In this document: piece after piece, positions 1 to 10,123 of the stretch
Layout: each line of letters starts with the position of its first letter
Numbering within the stretch: position 1 is the first letter of the stretch
DNA from: Buddleja alternifolia
Lineage: Eukaryota; Streptophyta; Magnoliopsida; Lamiales; Scrophulariaceae
Assembly (NCBI GenBank): GCA_019426215.1
Contig: CM033391.1
Location: 11,892,708-11,956,707, forward strand
Direction: 5' to 3'
DNA length: 64,000 bases
Notes under the pieces: generated by a model
What the model was told of the DNA's origin: nothing
Database searches by the model: none
The model's input: only the letters and a program-made list of their open reading frames with translations
Translations under genes and position numbers: made by a program

Positions 1-833
1 CGATCCAACATCCTTCTCCCGGACATTTATCTGCTTCAGCTCCCGGGTACTTTCCACCTTATCCTGGCTACTATCCGTCTCCTGGCTACTATCCGGCTCC
101 TGGTCAACATCATCCTTTCCAGTACCAGCCTTCTAGTCGAGATCATTCTCCCGACGAACACCATACTCGGGATTAGTCCATTGCTCGCTCCTATTGCATT
201 TGTTATCTTGATTGAATTCGTGTAGAACTTTTAGTTATATGTTATGACAAGATATTTTACATTCATGATTTTATCTACATGTGATTATGTATGACATTTT
301 ATAATTATTATATTGGTATTTTATTTTGGTAAACTCATTTTATGTATATTACTATTATATTATTATTTAATTGATATTAATTATAATTGAAAAATATTTA
401 AAAAGAAATTATTGGATATATTTAGCAACAAAATTAGGGGTACAAATGTTTGTTGGTGATTTCTAATTTTGAAATTAGGAACAAAAATGTTTGTTGTTGA
501 ATAATATTTTTTATAATATTTCGAATATATTACCATCAAAATTTCCAACAAATTGTTTGCTTGCTAAAGATTAGGAACAAAGTCATTCCTTCCAAATTCG
601 GAAGGAAGACTTTTGTAGGCAATATTTGTTGATGATCACCAACTAAATTATTTGTAGGTAAATATTGTTGCCAAATTTACCAACAAAACTCTTTGTTCCT
701 AAAATTTACTTACAAGCGATATAAGAACAAAACCTATTTGTTAATAATTTTGTAGCTAATGTGAATTACCAACAAATATTGGTTGTTTAGCATTGAATTA
801 CATTCCTTGCTAATCAATGTTTTTCTTGTAGTG
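1..833 (+). mobile_element. CACTA (En/Spm-type) transposon, terminal part
   Basis: The right terminus reads TTTTCTTGTAGTG (821-833), the reverse complement of the CACTACAAGAAAA terminal inverted repeat typical of plant CACTA elements. The 400 bases before it hold many short subterminal repeats built on CCAACAAA / TTTGTTGG in both orientations, the usual transposase-binding architecture. The other end lies outside the window, so length and target-site duplication cannot be checked. The element abuts, and probably interrupts, the Copia LTR that starts at 834. Confidence 0.8.
3..176 (+). CDS. C-terminal fragment of a Tyr/Pro-rich protein in the CACTA element
   Basis: An open frame enters from the left edge and stops at TAG (174-176), giving 57 residues. 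It contains repeated PGYYP units followed by a His/Gln/Ser-rich charged tail. Low-complexity Pro/Tyr tails occur at the ends of proteins carried by CACTA elements, and its place just inside the subterminal repeats fits that. No catalytic domain is visible, so whether it belongs to the transposase (TNP2-like) or the accessory protein (TNP1-like) is unknown. It could also be a captured host exon. Confidence 0.5.
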   Translation: MQHPSPGHLSASAPGYFPPYPGYYPSPGYYPAPGQHHPFQYQPSSRDHSPDEHHTRD

Positions 834-1431
834 TAAGACTATCACTTGCCCATCAAGTCCGCATTTCGAGGTCGACCCCACCAACGGGTGAATTGGGTCT
901 AACTATTCTAGTGAAAGACTTGACGTAACAAGTGCATCTTCAACCTGATACTTCAGGTCAAAGGTTCACATATACCTATTACGCATAATCAGTTCTGTCA
1001 TTGACAGTCACAAAGTGAAAACCCATGTGACAGAACCGATGCGCGTCGTGTTCGAGCATATCAGTTCCACTGATGTGCCTACCGTCTTAAAATCCCATCA
1101 TCACATGGTGTTTGACTGGCACTCCCATGTCAGAGCTAAGATTGTACAAGTATTCGAAGTCTTTATTTGTCCATTAAAGATTTCATATTACTTGCAAACT
1201 AGTTTTAGTAATCAAGGTCGATCTCTCTAGTGTCATTTTTCCTATCCCATAGGAAGTAGAGGGATCGTACTGAAAACACGGGCAAAGTGTTTTACACAAC
1301 TTATAGATGCAAATAAGAATTAAGTGAAAAACTAAATAATGTCTTTTATTATAAATAAAATTTAAGTTCAATACAAGATAGATGCCCTACTCATTCTATT
1401 CTCTATGGCATCTGAGGGCATAATTCTAACA
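834..1431 (-). mobile_element. Copia LTR, partial, reverse orientation
   Basis: Read on the minus strand, the segment begins TGTTAGAATTATGCCCTCAG and follows the LTR at 38758-41718 through shared blocks, including the stretches around 'GGTTCTGTCACATGGGTTT' and 'GGTCGACCTCGAAATGC'. It stops exactly where the CACTA terminus begins, so the CACTA insertion truncated it. No polypurine tract or primer-binding site is seen to the right, so I cannot say whether it is a 5', 3' or solo LTR. Confidence 0.75.
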
Positions 1432-2135
1432 GCAAGTCAGTGCTGATCGAACCTCCAACTGGACAGACCTGAATGTGAGGCCTTCTAAAAGAATCCGAGC
1501 CCACAATGACATTGGGCTTAGGCCTATAAAGTGTTGGACTATGACCTTGGCCAAAGACCTATTTTAACCCACATCACTACCAAAAAAGTAAAAATAATTG
1601 CCAGATCATATTACACTAATTTAGTATTAGTGAACTCAATATGTCCACTTAAAATAAGCTAATATTATTTTTTGTTAAATTTAATAAAAAAAATAATTGT
1701 CAATTTTATCCAAAATAAAATAACATTTATCTTAATTTGGTTTTAAATAAATAAGTAAAAGTTTTAGTCATATCAAAAAATCTTTTTTTTACTTATTATT
1801 TATGGTAGTTGTCCTTCACTTTTATACTTTAAAATTATAAACTATTTAATTTTGACATTCAAGTAGAAATTGGTATAAAATTAGTTTATTAAAGAAAATG
1901 ATAAAATTACTTTAATAGACTAAAAGGCGGTGAAATTTAAATAAAAATAAAATGTGGGGCTTCTGTATCTATATATACATATATGTATGTATATGTATAT
2001 GTATGTGTGTTGCTCTCCGTTTGCACCAAAACCCATTAATTCCATTCTCTCTCTCGGTCAACGCAAAAACTAGTTGAAAATATAATTAAATGAACTTTAT
2101 TTGAGTGATCTCCCTAGCTAGCTACTGAGTGAACA
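1432..2135. other. Intergenic region with the probable SOSEKI promoter
   Basis: No gene is recognisable here. The last 170 bases hold a TA/TG-rich microsatellite (about 1968-2010) that includes TATATATA-like sequence and a CTCTCTCTC tract near 2047, a common plant core-promoter/5'UTR arrangement ahead of the start codon at 2136. The first part, up to about 1580, may be old repeat sequence. The rest is AT-rich. Confidence 0.4.
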
Positions 2136-5100
2136 ATGGCGGTGCCGACTTCCAAGTCTGGAAGAATGACGACGGAGTTTCGGCTATGGAGATCAGATCA
2201 GCAAAGAGAAATAATTAATATAGGCCCTGCCCCTGCCCCTGCCCCTGATGAGAGAAATAATATAGTTTGGAAGACTGAAGAACCAGGTCCTCCTCAGCTA
2301 ATAAGAAAATCAGTGCCCGTTTTGTATTACCTCTCCAGAAATGGGCAGCTCCAGCACCCCCATTTCATGGAAGTCCCTCTCATTTCCTCTTCACAACCCC
2401 TCTTCCTCACAGGTAATTATTATTATTAGTTATATATTGGCAATTTTCTTTTAATTAGTTTTCGGTCATTAATTTTAATTTTATTTTGCAGATGTGATTA
2501 ACCGCTTGAATGTTCTTCGTGGGAAAGGCATGGCCTCCATGTACTCCTGGTCTTGCAAACGGTATTATTATTATTATTATTGTTTTGTAGTGCATGTGAA
2601 AAACATTACTTATAACTAGTATAATTTTCCGTTTAATATATTTGCATGATGATGATTTAGGAGCTACAAGAATGGATTTGTATGGCACGATTTATCGGAC
2701 AACGATTTCATCTACCCGGCCCACGGCAATCATGACTACGTTCTCAAAGGTTCAGAGCTTCTCGACAATACTATGGTTCCTCCGCCGCCTCCGGAAACCC
2801 TAAGAAATGGCGCCGCCGACAATCTACACAGACGGCGGCGCAACCAGTCCTCCAGCTCCATCGACGAGCTGTACAGCGTCTACAAGGCCGAGTCCTGCGG
2901 CACATCAGCCGCCACTCAAACACACTACAACCGCCGCCGCCGACCTCCCGCCGGCAAGGAATCCCAATGTGACGAGATCGAGAACGAGATCTCACCACCG
3001 CCGTCCGATTCGAGCCCAGAAACTCTCGAAACCTTAATGAAGGCCGACGGACGACTGACATCGCGCCACGAAACTCCGGCGAAGGAAGATCCAACGGCGA
3101 GCATGCGTCGGGTAGAGAGGGGTGGTAGTAGTAGTAAATCTTCGGTTTTAATGCAGTTGATATCGTGCGGTAATTTGATATCGTTCAGAGACTGTGGGGC
3201 CGGGTCGGGTATGGGTTTGATTCGGGCGACACGTGGCTGGGGAAGCGGAGAAAGCGGGAGGGTTAAATTGGAGGAGAGAGAGTATTTCAGCGGGAGCATA
3301 ATGGATGATGAGAATGAGACAAAGAAAGGGGAATTAGTTACAGTCACAGTTCCAGCTGGTGGTCTGAAGAGCTCCACTTCTTACAATGCTGATCGGTGAG
3401 TTTTGTTTTTATTTGCTCCCCGTCTCCTACTTAAGGTCTGTGTGCTAAAACTTAAAAAACACACTTATCAGTTTTTTTGTTGGATTTAAGCTGCTTTTTG
3501 TTGTTTAGTTTTACTGTTTCTGATTCTGTTTCACTGAAAAAAAATAAAAATTAGAAGCAGGTCCTTAGGTATTTCTACCAGTTTTTTCTATTTTTTCTGC
3601 TTTTTAGCAAGTCTTGCAAACACACCCTACTTTAACTTTTCAGCTATTTTTACAATTTTTTCTAATATTCAACACTTTTTTAAAAGCATAAGCTCTTACA
3701 ACCAGGTTTTTAACCGGTAGCCACACGGGTAAGTTCATGTCACATCTAGTTCAATGGTTCCTATTTATATTGTCTATATTTTTTTCATATATGTATATAT
3801 GGGATCACACACAATAGTTTTCTTCACTACTCACTATATACATTAAGACTATTAAACTTAATTTAAAAATAGATTTTTCCGTGGCGACACTATCATATAT
3901 ATCACGGGACCATATTATATTATGTATATAAATGAGTAACTAAGAGAATCATATATATATATATATATCATGTTTCAGGATTCTATTTAAATCCCAGTAC
4001 ACACGTTATCTTATTTTTTGTTTGATTCTATTGTCTTTATTTGCTCCCATCTCTTACCTAGCCACACTATAATATATACCACGGGACCATATTTGTATAC
4101 GATGTCATAACTATGAGAATCTCGTACCAAGAAATCAATGGGATATAGAATTAGTCATTATTATTTTATTTTATGATTGATTTTATTGGTACGGTCGAAT
4201 AATATTACGAGTTGGTTCAATCCATAATACACCATCGAATTACAATAATTTAGTCGGTCTTTTACAATATATCACCCTAAGATATGACGGTGTTTGATAG
4301 CATAGAATTTATTCTATCTTTTACAATAAAAAATTCTCACTTTTTGATTAATGTTTAGCGCTTAGTATTGTAAAGTCAAGGGTATTTATGCAATTTATCC
4401 AATCTATCTGAAACTCTTAAACGCGTATGCATGTTACTAGTGAAATTTCATCCATTTTCTCAACGGATGGGCCCAAAATTTCAAAATAAAATAAAATACA
4501 TTTCTGCAATTTTGCAAACAATGAAATAAAAATTGCAATAGACCCTTATTAGACCAATATTGCAATTTTCCCGATTTTTGTATTAACATTATGAAAATGG
4601 AAGTTATTAAAAAGATAAATGATTATTATGTGTCACCAGCTAAGTTTTTTCTATTCTAGTGTTGAAACCCTATTTATTATTCAACTGGATTTATGGTTGT
4701 CCTAATTCCTAAAAAAGGTATAGCTAGAACATTAAGGCTCTGTTTGATTGTGTTTTCATTTTATTTTCAACCGTCATTTTTTAAAATGTATGGGAGAACG
4801 TATTTTTTGATTTTTGTGTGAGAAAAGTGAAAAAAAGGTGTGTTTGGTTGTGTTTTTTAAAATGGTTGAAATTTGTGAGTGTGATGTGTGAAATGATTGA
4901 GAAGTAATGATTAGATGATGGTGATGGGTGAAGAGAGAAGAGAGAGAGAGATGATGGTGATGGGTGGATGTGAGAGAAAATGTGAGATAAGTGATGTGAA
5001 ATGTAATTTTAAATAAATGATTGAAATTTCTCGGGAGCGTAAAAACAAGAATGAAAATGAGAATATTTTCATTTAAAAATAGTGTAAAGTGTGTATTTTC

Positions 5101-5584
5101 ATTTTCAGATAAAAATGAAAATGAAAAAAAGTGGGATAAAAACACAAACAAACAGAGCCTAATATTCTTAGGCTCTTATCAACGTGACTTTAAATTGATA
5201 CCTGTACTGCGTCTCATTTGTTCTTCTCAACGTAAAAGACATAAATTAATTTCCCCATTTTCAAACAATCTGCATGAACAGAGTATATCCACATCGAGAT
5301 TTAGCGGTCGAATATTAATTTGTTTAGAGTAGAAAACACAGTAAAACTTACCTAAAAAATATAGCCATCAACTTTATATTTAAAATTCAACCCCTATATT
5401 TGGTGCAATATATATATATTTGAAGTAATGTTGGTACTAATGCAGGAGCTCACATCTGGAGGTTAGGGTTGAAGAGGAAGAGATTGAAGGAGTGAGAGCA
5501 AATTGCATTCCAAGAAAACCAAAGACACATCAATCCTCTACTACAAAACAAAATATCACTCACATCTCATCCAACGTTAATTAG
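2136..5584 (+). CDS. SOK: SOSEKI (DUF966) polarity protein, 4 exons
   Basis: Exons 2136-2412, 2492-2561, 2661-3395 and 5446-5584 all have GT/AG borders and join in frame to 406 residues, a normal length for the family. Residues about 54-145 form the SOSEKI DIX-like domain; blocks such as VPVLYYLSRNGQLQHPHFME, DVINRLNVLRGKGM and NGFVWHDLSDNDFIYPAHG are diagnostic. A second conserved motif, LMQLISCGN...FRDCG, lies near residue 280, followed by the LEEREYFSGS block. The middle is Arg/Ser/Pro-rich and probably disordered. Known family role: SOSEKI proteins polymerise through the DIX-like domain and sit at polar cell edges, linked to oriented division. The last intron is 2,050 bp and carries a MITE. 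Start chosen as the first ATG of the open frame. I cannot assign which paralogue (SOK1-5) it is. Confidence 0.93.
3396..5445 (+). other. Long third intron of the SOSEKI gene
   Basis: The donor is G|GTGAG and the acceptor TGCAG|G, splitting an Arg codon. The intron is 2,050 bp against 79 and 99 bp for the first two. It is AT-rich, has an (AT)n run near 3953-3968, and carries the Harbinger-like MITE described separately. Apart from that I see nothing coding in it. Confidence 0.85.
4736..5159. mobile_element. PIF/Harbinger (Tourist-like) MITE in a SOSEKI intron
   Basis: The inverted ends GGCTCTGTTTG...CAAACAGAGCC are flanked on both sides by TAA (4733-4735 and 5160-5162), the 3-bp target-site duplication of Harbinger elements. 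Similarity between the arms continues inward as TGTTTTCATTTTATTTTCA-like sequence. The 424-bp body is low complexity (GAGAGA, GATGATGGTGATG repeats) and non-coding. It lies in the long third intron, and splice sites are unaffected. Confidence 0.8.
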
Positions 5585-5717
5585 TACCATCAATGGTTGT
5601 ACTTTGTAGGGGCACCTACTCTCGTTTTTTGTCTTAAACTATGGTGTATTCATTCATGTCTTTTCCATCTTCTCAAGTAGGTTGTAGTTATGCAATTTAA
5701 TGTCTTTATGAACAAGT
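5585..5717 (+). other. 3' flank of the SOSEKI gene
   Basis: AT-rich sequence directly after the stop codon, presumably 3'UTR and polyadenylation region. No canonical AATAAA was identified with confidence. Confidence 0.3.
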
Positions 5718-5733
5718 AAACATGAACAAGGAA

Positions 5734-5923
5734 TCAACAAAGTTCAACACAGTTGGTAAATAATTGGGTTTCTTAAGTATTTATTTAGGGTTCGATTCCT
5801 AGCGGTGTGTATGGAAAAGACTTGGTTGGGAGAGGCAAAACTCACTTCGGTAATCTCTATGTCTCGAAGGAAAATAGCCTCCGACATCCAGTTGGGAGAA
5901 ACCCTGGTATATACCAAAAAAAA
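5734..5923 (+). mobile_element. tRNA-derived SINE (family 1)
   Basis: A tRNA-like head carries an A-box-like CACAGTTGGTAAA and a B-box GGTTCGATTCC, followed by a ~110-bp body and an A-tail. A 16-bp target-site duplication, AAACATGAACAAGGAA, flanks it (5718-5733 and 5924-5939). A second copy of the same family lies at 22140-22322 on the minus strand. Confidence 0.88.
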
Positions 5924-5939
5924 AAACATGAACAAGGAA

Positions 5940-6218
5940 GATATCGTATGCCGTATAATAATAACAATATATAGCTTTTGTTTTGCTATGATAATAGTTT
6001 TCACAAATTTAATTATCACCGATAAGAATCGATTATGCTTAAGTTGTTACAATTATTATTATTGACATTTATCGTGACAATGTAACTAGATAGGCCCTTC
6101 TGACAATCTTTTTACTATTATTATAAAATTAGCACCAAACGGGTCTCACTAAATGTAATTTGCTGTAATTTTTACACAATTTTTCTATAAATAGTGACAA
6201 ATTTATAGAAATTTGTTG
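5940..6218. other. Intergenic, nothing recognised
   Basis: AT-rich sequence between the SINE and the foldback MULE. I see no coding potential, no repeats with recognisable ends and no RNA gene. Confidence 0.3.
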
Positions 6219-6300
6219 GGGAAAATTAAATAAATAATACAAATTTAAAAGAAAAATCAGAAAATAGCATGGAAAAAGTGGGAAGCAGAAAATAGCACGT

Positions 6301-6500
6301 TACGACATATCACATGTCGTCTTAGTACTGAGACGACATGTGACATGTCGTCTCAGGTAATAAATATATTTTTTTTAATTGTTATCTGAGACGACATGTG
6401 GCATGTCGTCTCAGACTGAGACGACATGTCGTCTCAAGTGACCTTTTTTTTTTTTGAAATTTCAGTCAGCCGTGTCAGGTGACACGGCTGACAAGCAACA
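6301..6500. repeat. Cluster of GAGACGACATGT palindromes in the left arm
   Basis: Several inverted copies of (T)GAGACGACATGT / ACATGTCGTCTCA are packed together, including a core TGAGACGACATGTCGTCTCA near 6417-6436. A near-perfect 28-base palindrome on GTCAGCCGTGTCA/TGACACGGCTGAC follows at about 6466-6493. The right arm (about 9070-9260) and the short relative at 48280-48870 carry the same motifs. Confidence 0.85.
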
Positions 6501-7480
6501 GTGAGACGGCATGGATTTTTTTTTTTTTTCCGTTTCCTCGGTACAAATAACCGAGAGCTCTTCCATTTCTTCTTCTCCTTCTGCTTGAATTGTCTTCTTC
6601 TTCTTCTGCTTGAATTGTCTTCTTCTTCTTCTTCTTGAATTGTCCACCATTTTAAGCAAAATCTTAGGCGGAAAGAGCTTGAAAAAATCAAACACATTCT
6701 CCTCTCTATCTATTCCCAACCAAAAACGTAAGTATGATTTTAATTTTGTAAATTTTCGAGTGTATATATTTTTATTGTAATTTATGGTTCAAAAATTGAA
6801 TTTGTAGTGATAAAATCGAATTTTTAGCTATAATATTTGCATTATTTCGTATAATTCCAAAAATATTCGTATAATTATTGACATAATTTTTAGTATGATT
6901 TTTATGAATTGTTGGTGTACTTTTTTGGTATAATGTTGGGATTTTTTTTTTAATTGGTTGGTATAATGTTATTTTGGAATTATTTAGTATAATATTTGAA
7001 ATTTCATTGATATAATGTTGAAAATGTGAGGTATAGTTGAAATGTTTGGCATAATTTATATGTTTAGTGTTTAATTTTGAATAGTTAGGTTTTTTTTTAT
7101 TGTAGATGGTTGGTTTAATTTGGAATTGTTTGGTATAAGTTCGAATTAATAGGCTTAATTTCGTGTAGTTAGCGAATAAGTAGGTATATTTTGTAATTGT
7201 TTAGTATAATGTTTGGATTTATAGTAATAATTTTGAATTTTTACTAATAATAATTTAGTAGTGTTTAAATTTACATATAACTTGCAAAGAAATTTCAAAT
7301 GTTTAGGTTTACATAGTATGTATACTTTCAAATGAGTAGTTCTAATTTTAGGTTAAATTTGTAATGTAGAAGTATTTGTTGTATATATAAATTCTAATTT
7401 TGTAGGTATAATTGTATTTTTTTACTATAATTTTGAATATTGTATTTATTTGTGGTTTGAATTATGATTTTATATAGAAA

Positions 7481-7876
7481 ATGTCGAGGGCGAACACAGT
7501 TGATGTTTTAGTATACATGGATGGTCAAATTATTGAAGACTCAAATTCAGTGAGATATAGCACTCGTCCAAGCACTAACATGAGAATATCTCGTACAATC
7601 ACATATGCTAAATTGTTGGAGAAGTTATATGTGAGAACAAAAACTGATCCGAATCAATTTTCCTTAAAAGTATTTATAAAATTTGAATTCGAAAATAGAA
7701 ATGTGACGAGGGAGAGCACAATGGAGATCAAAGACGATGAAAATTTAGGGGTTTTCTTAGATCCTAACATTGCTGAGAAATTCGTCGAGCTTTATATTGA
7801 GAAAGAACCAATCCAACATTCGGGTGATTACAGCTCATTGTTAACCCAAGTGTCATCGTTAAACATAACAATTTAA
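7481..7876 (+). CDS. MULE transposase N-terminal (PB1-like) fragment
   Basis: A 131-codon open frame runs from ATG to TAA in the centre of the foldback element. Its pattern (VDVLVYMDGQI at the start, a basic ISRTITYAKLLEKLY segment, then an acidic MEIKDDENLGVFLD segment) resembles the N-terminal PB1-like region of plant MuDR-family transposases. The DDE catalytic region, the FAR1-like domain and the SWIM zinc finger are absent. It starts at the inner end of the left arm and ends where the right arm begins, so it is the whole single-copy core. Either a remnant of the parent transposase or a small product of its own; family assignment is by motif resemblance only. Confidence 0.5.
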   Translation: MSRANTVDVLVYMDGQIIEDSNSVRYSTRPSTNMRISRTITYAKLLEKLYVRTKTDPNQFSLKVFIKFEFENRNVTRESTMEIKDDENLGVFLDPNIAEKFVELYIEKEPIQHSGDYSSLLTQVSSLNITI

Positions 7877-9059
7877 GTTACACTTAATATTTAAACATAA
7901 CAATTTAAACTACCAATCCAACTACTCTAAATTAAACGTAATATTTGAAAGTTTACAAAACAAATAATCCAATTCGAAATTAAACCTAATCACTCGTAAA
8001 TATACCAAACAATTCAAAATCAAACCTATACATTCATATTATACCAAACAATTCAAAAATTATTCCAACTAATTCGAACATTGTATCAAACATTTCCAAA
8101 ATTGGGCAATTAATCCAAAATTAAAGTTAACTACTCCAAATTAAGCCAATCAAAGTATTTATACCCAACAATTCTAAGTTAAACCTAGCAACTCGAAATC
8201 GAACCTAAAAATTCAAAATTATTGCTATAAATTCAAACATTATACTAAACAATTACAAAACATACCTACTTATTCGAAAAAAAATCTAACTACACGAAAT
8301 TAAGCCTATTAATTCGAACTTATACCAAACAATTCGAAATTAAACCAACCATCTACAATAAAACCTAACAATTCAAAATTAAACACTAAACATACACATT
8401 ATACCAACATTTCAACTATACCTAACATTTTCAATATTATACCAAAAATTCAAATATTATACTAAATAATTCCAAAATAACACTAAAAATAAAAAATCAA
8501 TTTACTAATTAAACAATTATACCAACCAATTTCAACATTGTAACAATACAAGAATTATTTGGTCTAATTTAAAAAGAGCATTAAAAATGGACATTATACC
8601 TAAAAATTAAAAATAAATCTCAACGATCCAAAATTATACAACATTATACCAAACAATTCAAAACAAATTCTAACATTATACCAAACAATTCAACCAAAAA
8701 CTCATAAAAATCATACCAAAAATTATATCAATAATTATACGCAAATTTTCAGAATTATATGAAATTATGCAAAAATATAGCATAATTTTACTATTACAAA
8801 TTCGATTTTTGAATCATAAATTATAATAAAAATATATACATTCTAAAATTAATAAAATTAAAATTATACCTTTCGTTCTTGGTTGAGAAAGAGATAGAGA
8901 GGAGAATGTGTTCGATTTTTCAAACTTTTTTCACCTTACTTATACAAATTTTTGCTGTAAAATTAGCAGAGGAGAAAGAAAGAAAGAAGGGAGAAGAAAG
9001 AAAGAAGGGAGGGAAGAAAGAAAGGCCTCGGTGAAACCGAGGCCTGGAAGGAAAAAAAA

Positions 9060-9265
9060 AAACAAAAACATGAACAGTGAGACGACATCGGGCATGCCGT
9101 CTCACTGTTCACTGTCAGCCGTGTCAGCTGACACGGCTGACTGACCCGTGAGACGACATGTAGCATGTCGTCTCAATCTGAGACGACATGCCACATGTCG
9201 TCTCAGATAACAATTAAAAAAAAAAAAAATTACCTGAGACGACATGTGATATGTCGTAACGTGCT
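9060..9265. repeat. Palindrome cluster in the right arm of the foldback MULE
   Basis: Mirror of the left-arm cluster: GAGACGACAT-type units around 9078-9110, a perfect 28-base palindrome at about 9115-9142 centred on GTCAGCTGAC, and paired TGAGACGACATG/CATGTCGTCTCA units to about 9260. A GGCCTCGGT...ACCGAGGCC hairpin lies just inside, at about 9025-9046. Confidence 0.8.
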
Positions 9266-9350
9266 ATTTTCTGCTTCCCACTTTTTCCATGCTATTTTCT
9301 GATTTTTCTTTTAAATTTGTATTATTTATTTAATTTTCCCAAATTTGTTG

Positions 9351-9456
9351 GTACTAAACTTGTGAAAATCATTATTTTGACCAAACAAATAATTTTATTG
9401 TTTGACATACTATTACTAATATTAATATTAATATTATGTGTGTGTGTATGTGTGTG

Positions 9457-9488
<32 letters not shown>

Positions 9489-9883
9489 CGTGTGGTGATG
9501 GTTGTAAATTAAATCATTTGTCGTATTTTATATGTGAAAGTCTTTTTAGCCATGCTTATGTGAATTGTTGAGGATTTAAAGCATTGAGTGTTCAATTTTG
9601 TCAATTTTGAAATGTGTGTTGAGTGTGCGAAGTCATGAAATGATTTAGGCCATCTTTCATTTTCTTTAACCTTACAATTGGCCTTCACGATATTACATAA
9701 TCTCTAAACCTTATTTTGAGCCGTATTGATAAGAATGGAGTGTGTTTAGCACACTAAAAACCATCATTCGATTTTCTTTCGCAAGCCACACCAACCACCC
9801 TTTAGCCTAAAAGAAAGAAAAACAAAGTATTTCCCAAGTAAGAGAGCATATAACTTCATATCATTAGTATATTTAGAGTAGAC
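9351..9883. other. Intergenic with a compound microsatellite
   Basis: AT-rich. A (TG)n-(TA)n-(TG)n microsatellite occupies about 9436-9491. The short open frames across it are repeat artefacts. Nothing else is recognised. Confidence 0.5.
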
Positions 9884-10123
9884 TCATGTACATACATATA
9901 TGTCTTGGCTAGGCCGGATGATAATACATTGAAAATTGAGAAATAGTGATGATTGTACTAATTTCACTAAAACACTCCTTTTATAGAGCTTGGAAACTGG
10001 TGAATGAATGTTGTCCTTTAGCATTTTGGAGCTTCCATTTGCATGTGCTTCTTCCATGAATTCGGAGCCTATTTGATGGTTGAGAACTTTCATTTCATGA
10101 AGACTCCTCTTGGGGTGGGACAA
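9884..10123 (-). CDS. Small open reading frame of unknown function
   Basis: A 79-codon frame on the minus strand. A TATA-like TTATATATAAGG lies about 30-40 bases upstream of the first ATG in that orientation, which is what makes it worth listing. The product is basic at the start, has no signal peptide and no domain I recognise, and ends in a short hydrophobic stretch. It could be the 5' end of a small transcript, a non-coding RNA, or chance. No homologue can be claimed. Confidence 0.2.
   Translation of the reverse strand: MSHPKRSLHEMKVLNHQIGSEFMEEAHANGSSKMLKDNIHSPVSKLYKRSVLVKLVQSSLFLNFQCIIIRPSQDIYVCT

Larger units (their letters stand above)
6219..9340. mobile_element. Foldback MULE with very long inverted repeats
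   Basis: The ends GGGAAAATTAAATAAATAAT...ATTTAATTTTCCC are near-perfect inverted repeats, flanked by the direct repeat AAATTTGTTG (6209-6218 and 9341-9350), matching the 9-11-bp duplication of Mutator-like elements. Complementarity extends far inward: roughly 6219-7480 pairs with 7880-9340, imperfectly toward the centre, where TTTGGTATAAT-type motifs recur. The only protein-like sequence is the short frame at 7481. No catalytic transposase domain is present, so the element is non-autonomous. Confidence 0.85.

Noticed and set aside
2771..3377. Antisense and alternate-frame open stretches over SOSEKI exon 3
   Set aside because: They are shadows of a GC-rich exon whose own frame matches a known protein family.
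6301..6500. CRISPR-like array of short repeats
   Set aside because: The repeats are palindromic, irregularly spaced and lie in transposon ends of a plant genome; there are no uniform spacers or cas genes.
8908..9166. Overlapping short frames on both strands in the right arm of the foldback MULE (and 6434-6719, 48446-48727)
   Set aside because: They are translations of GAAA/CTTT repeats and of the palindromes; none is conserved between the related elements.
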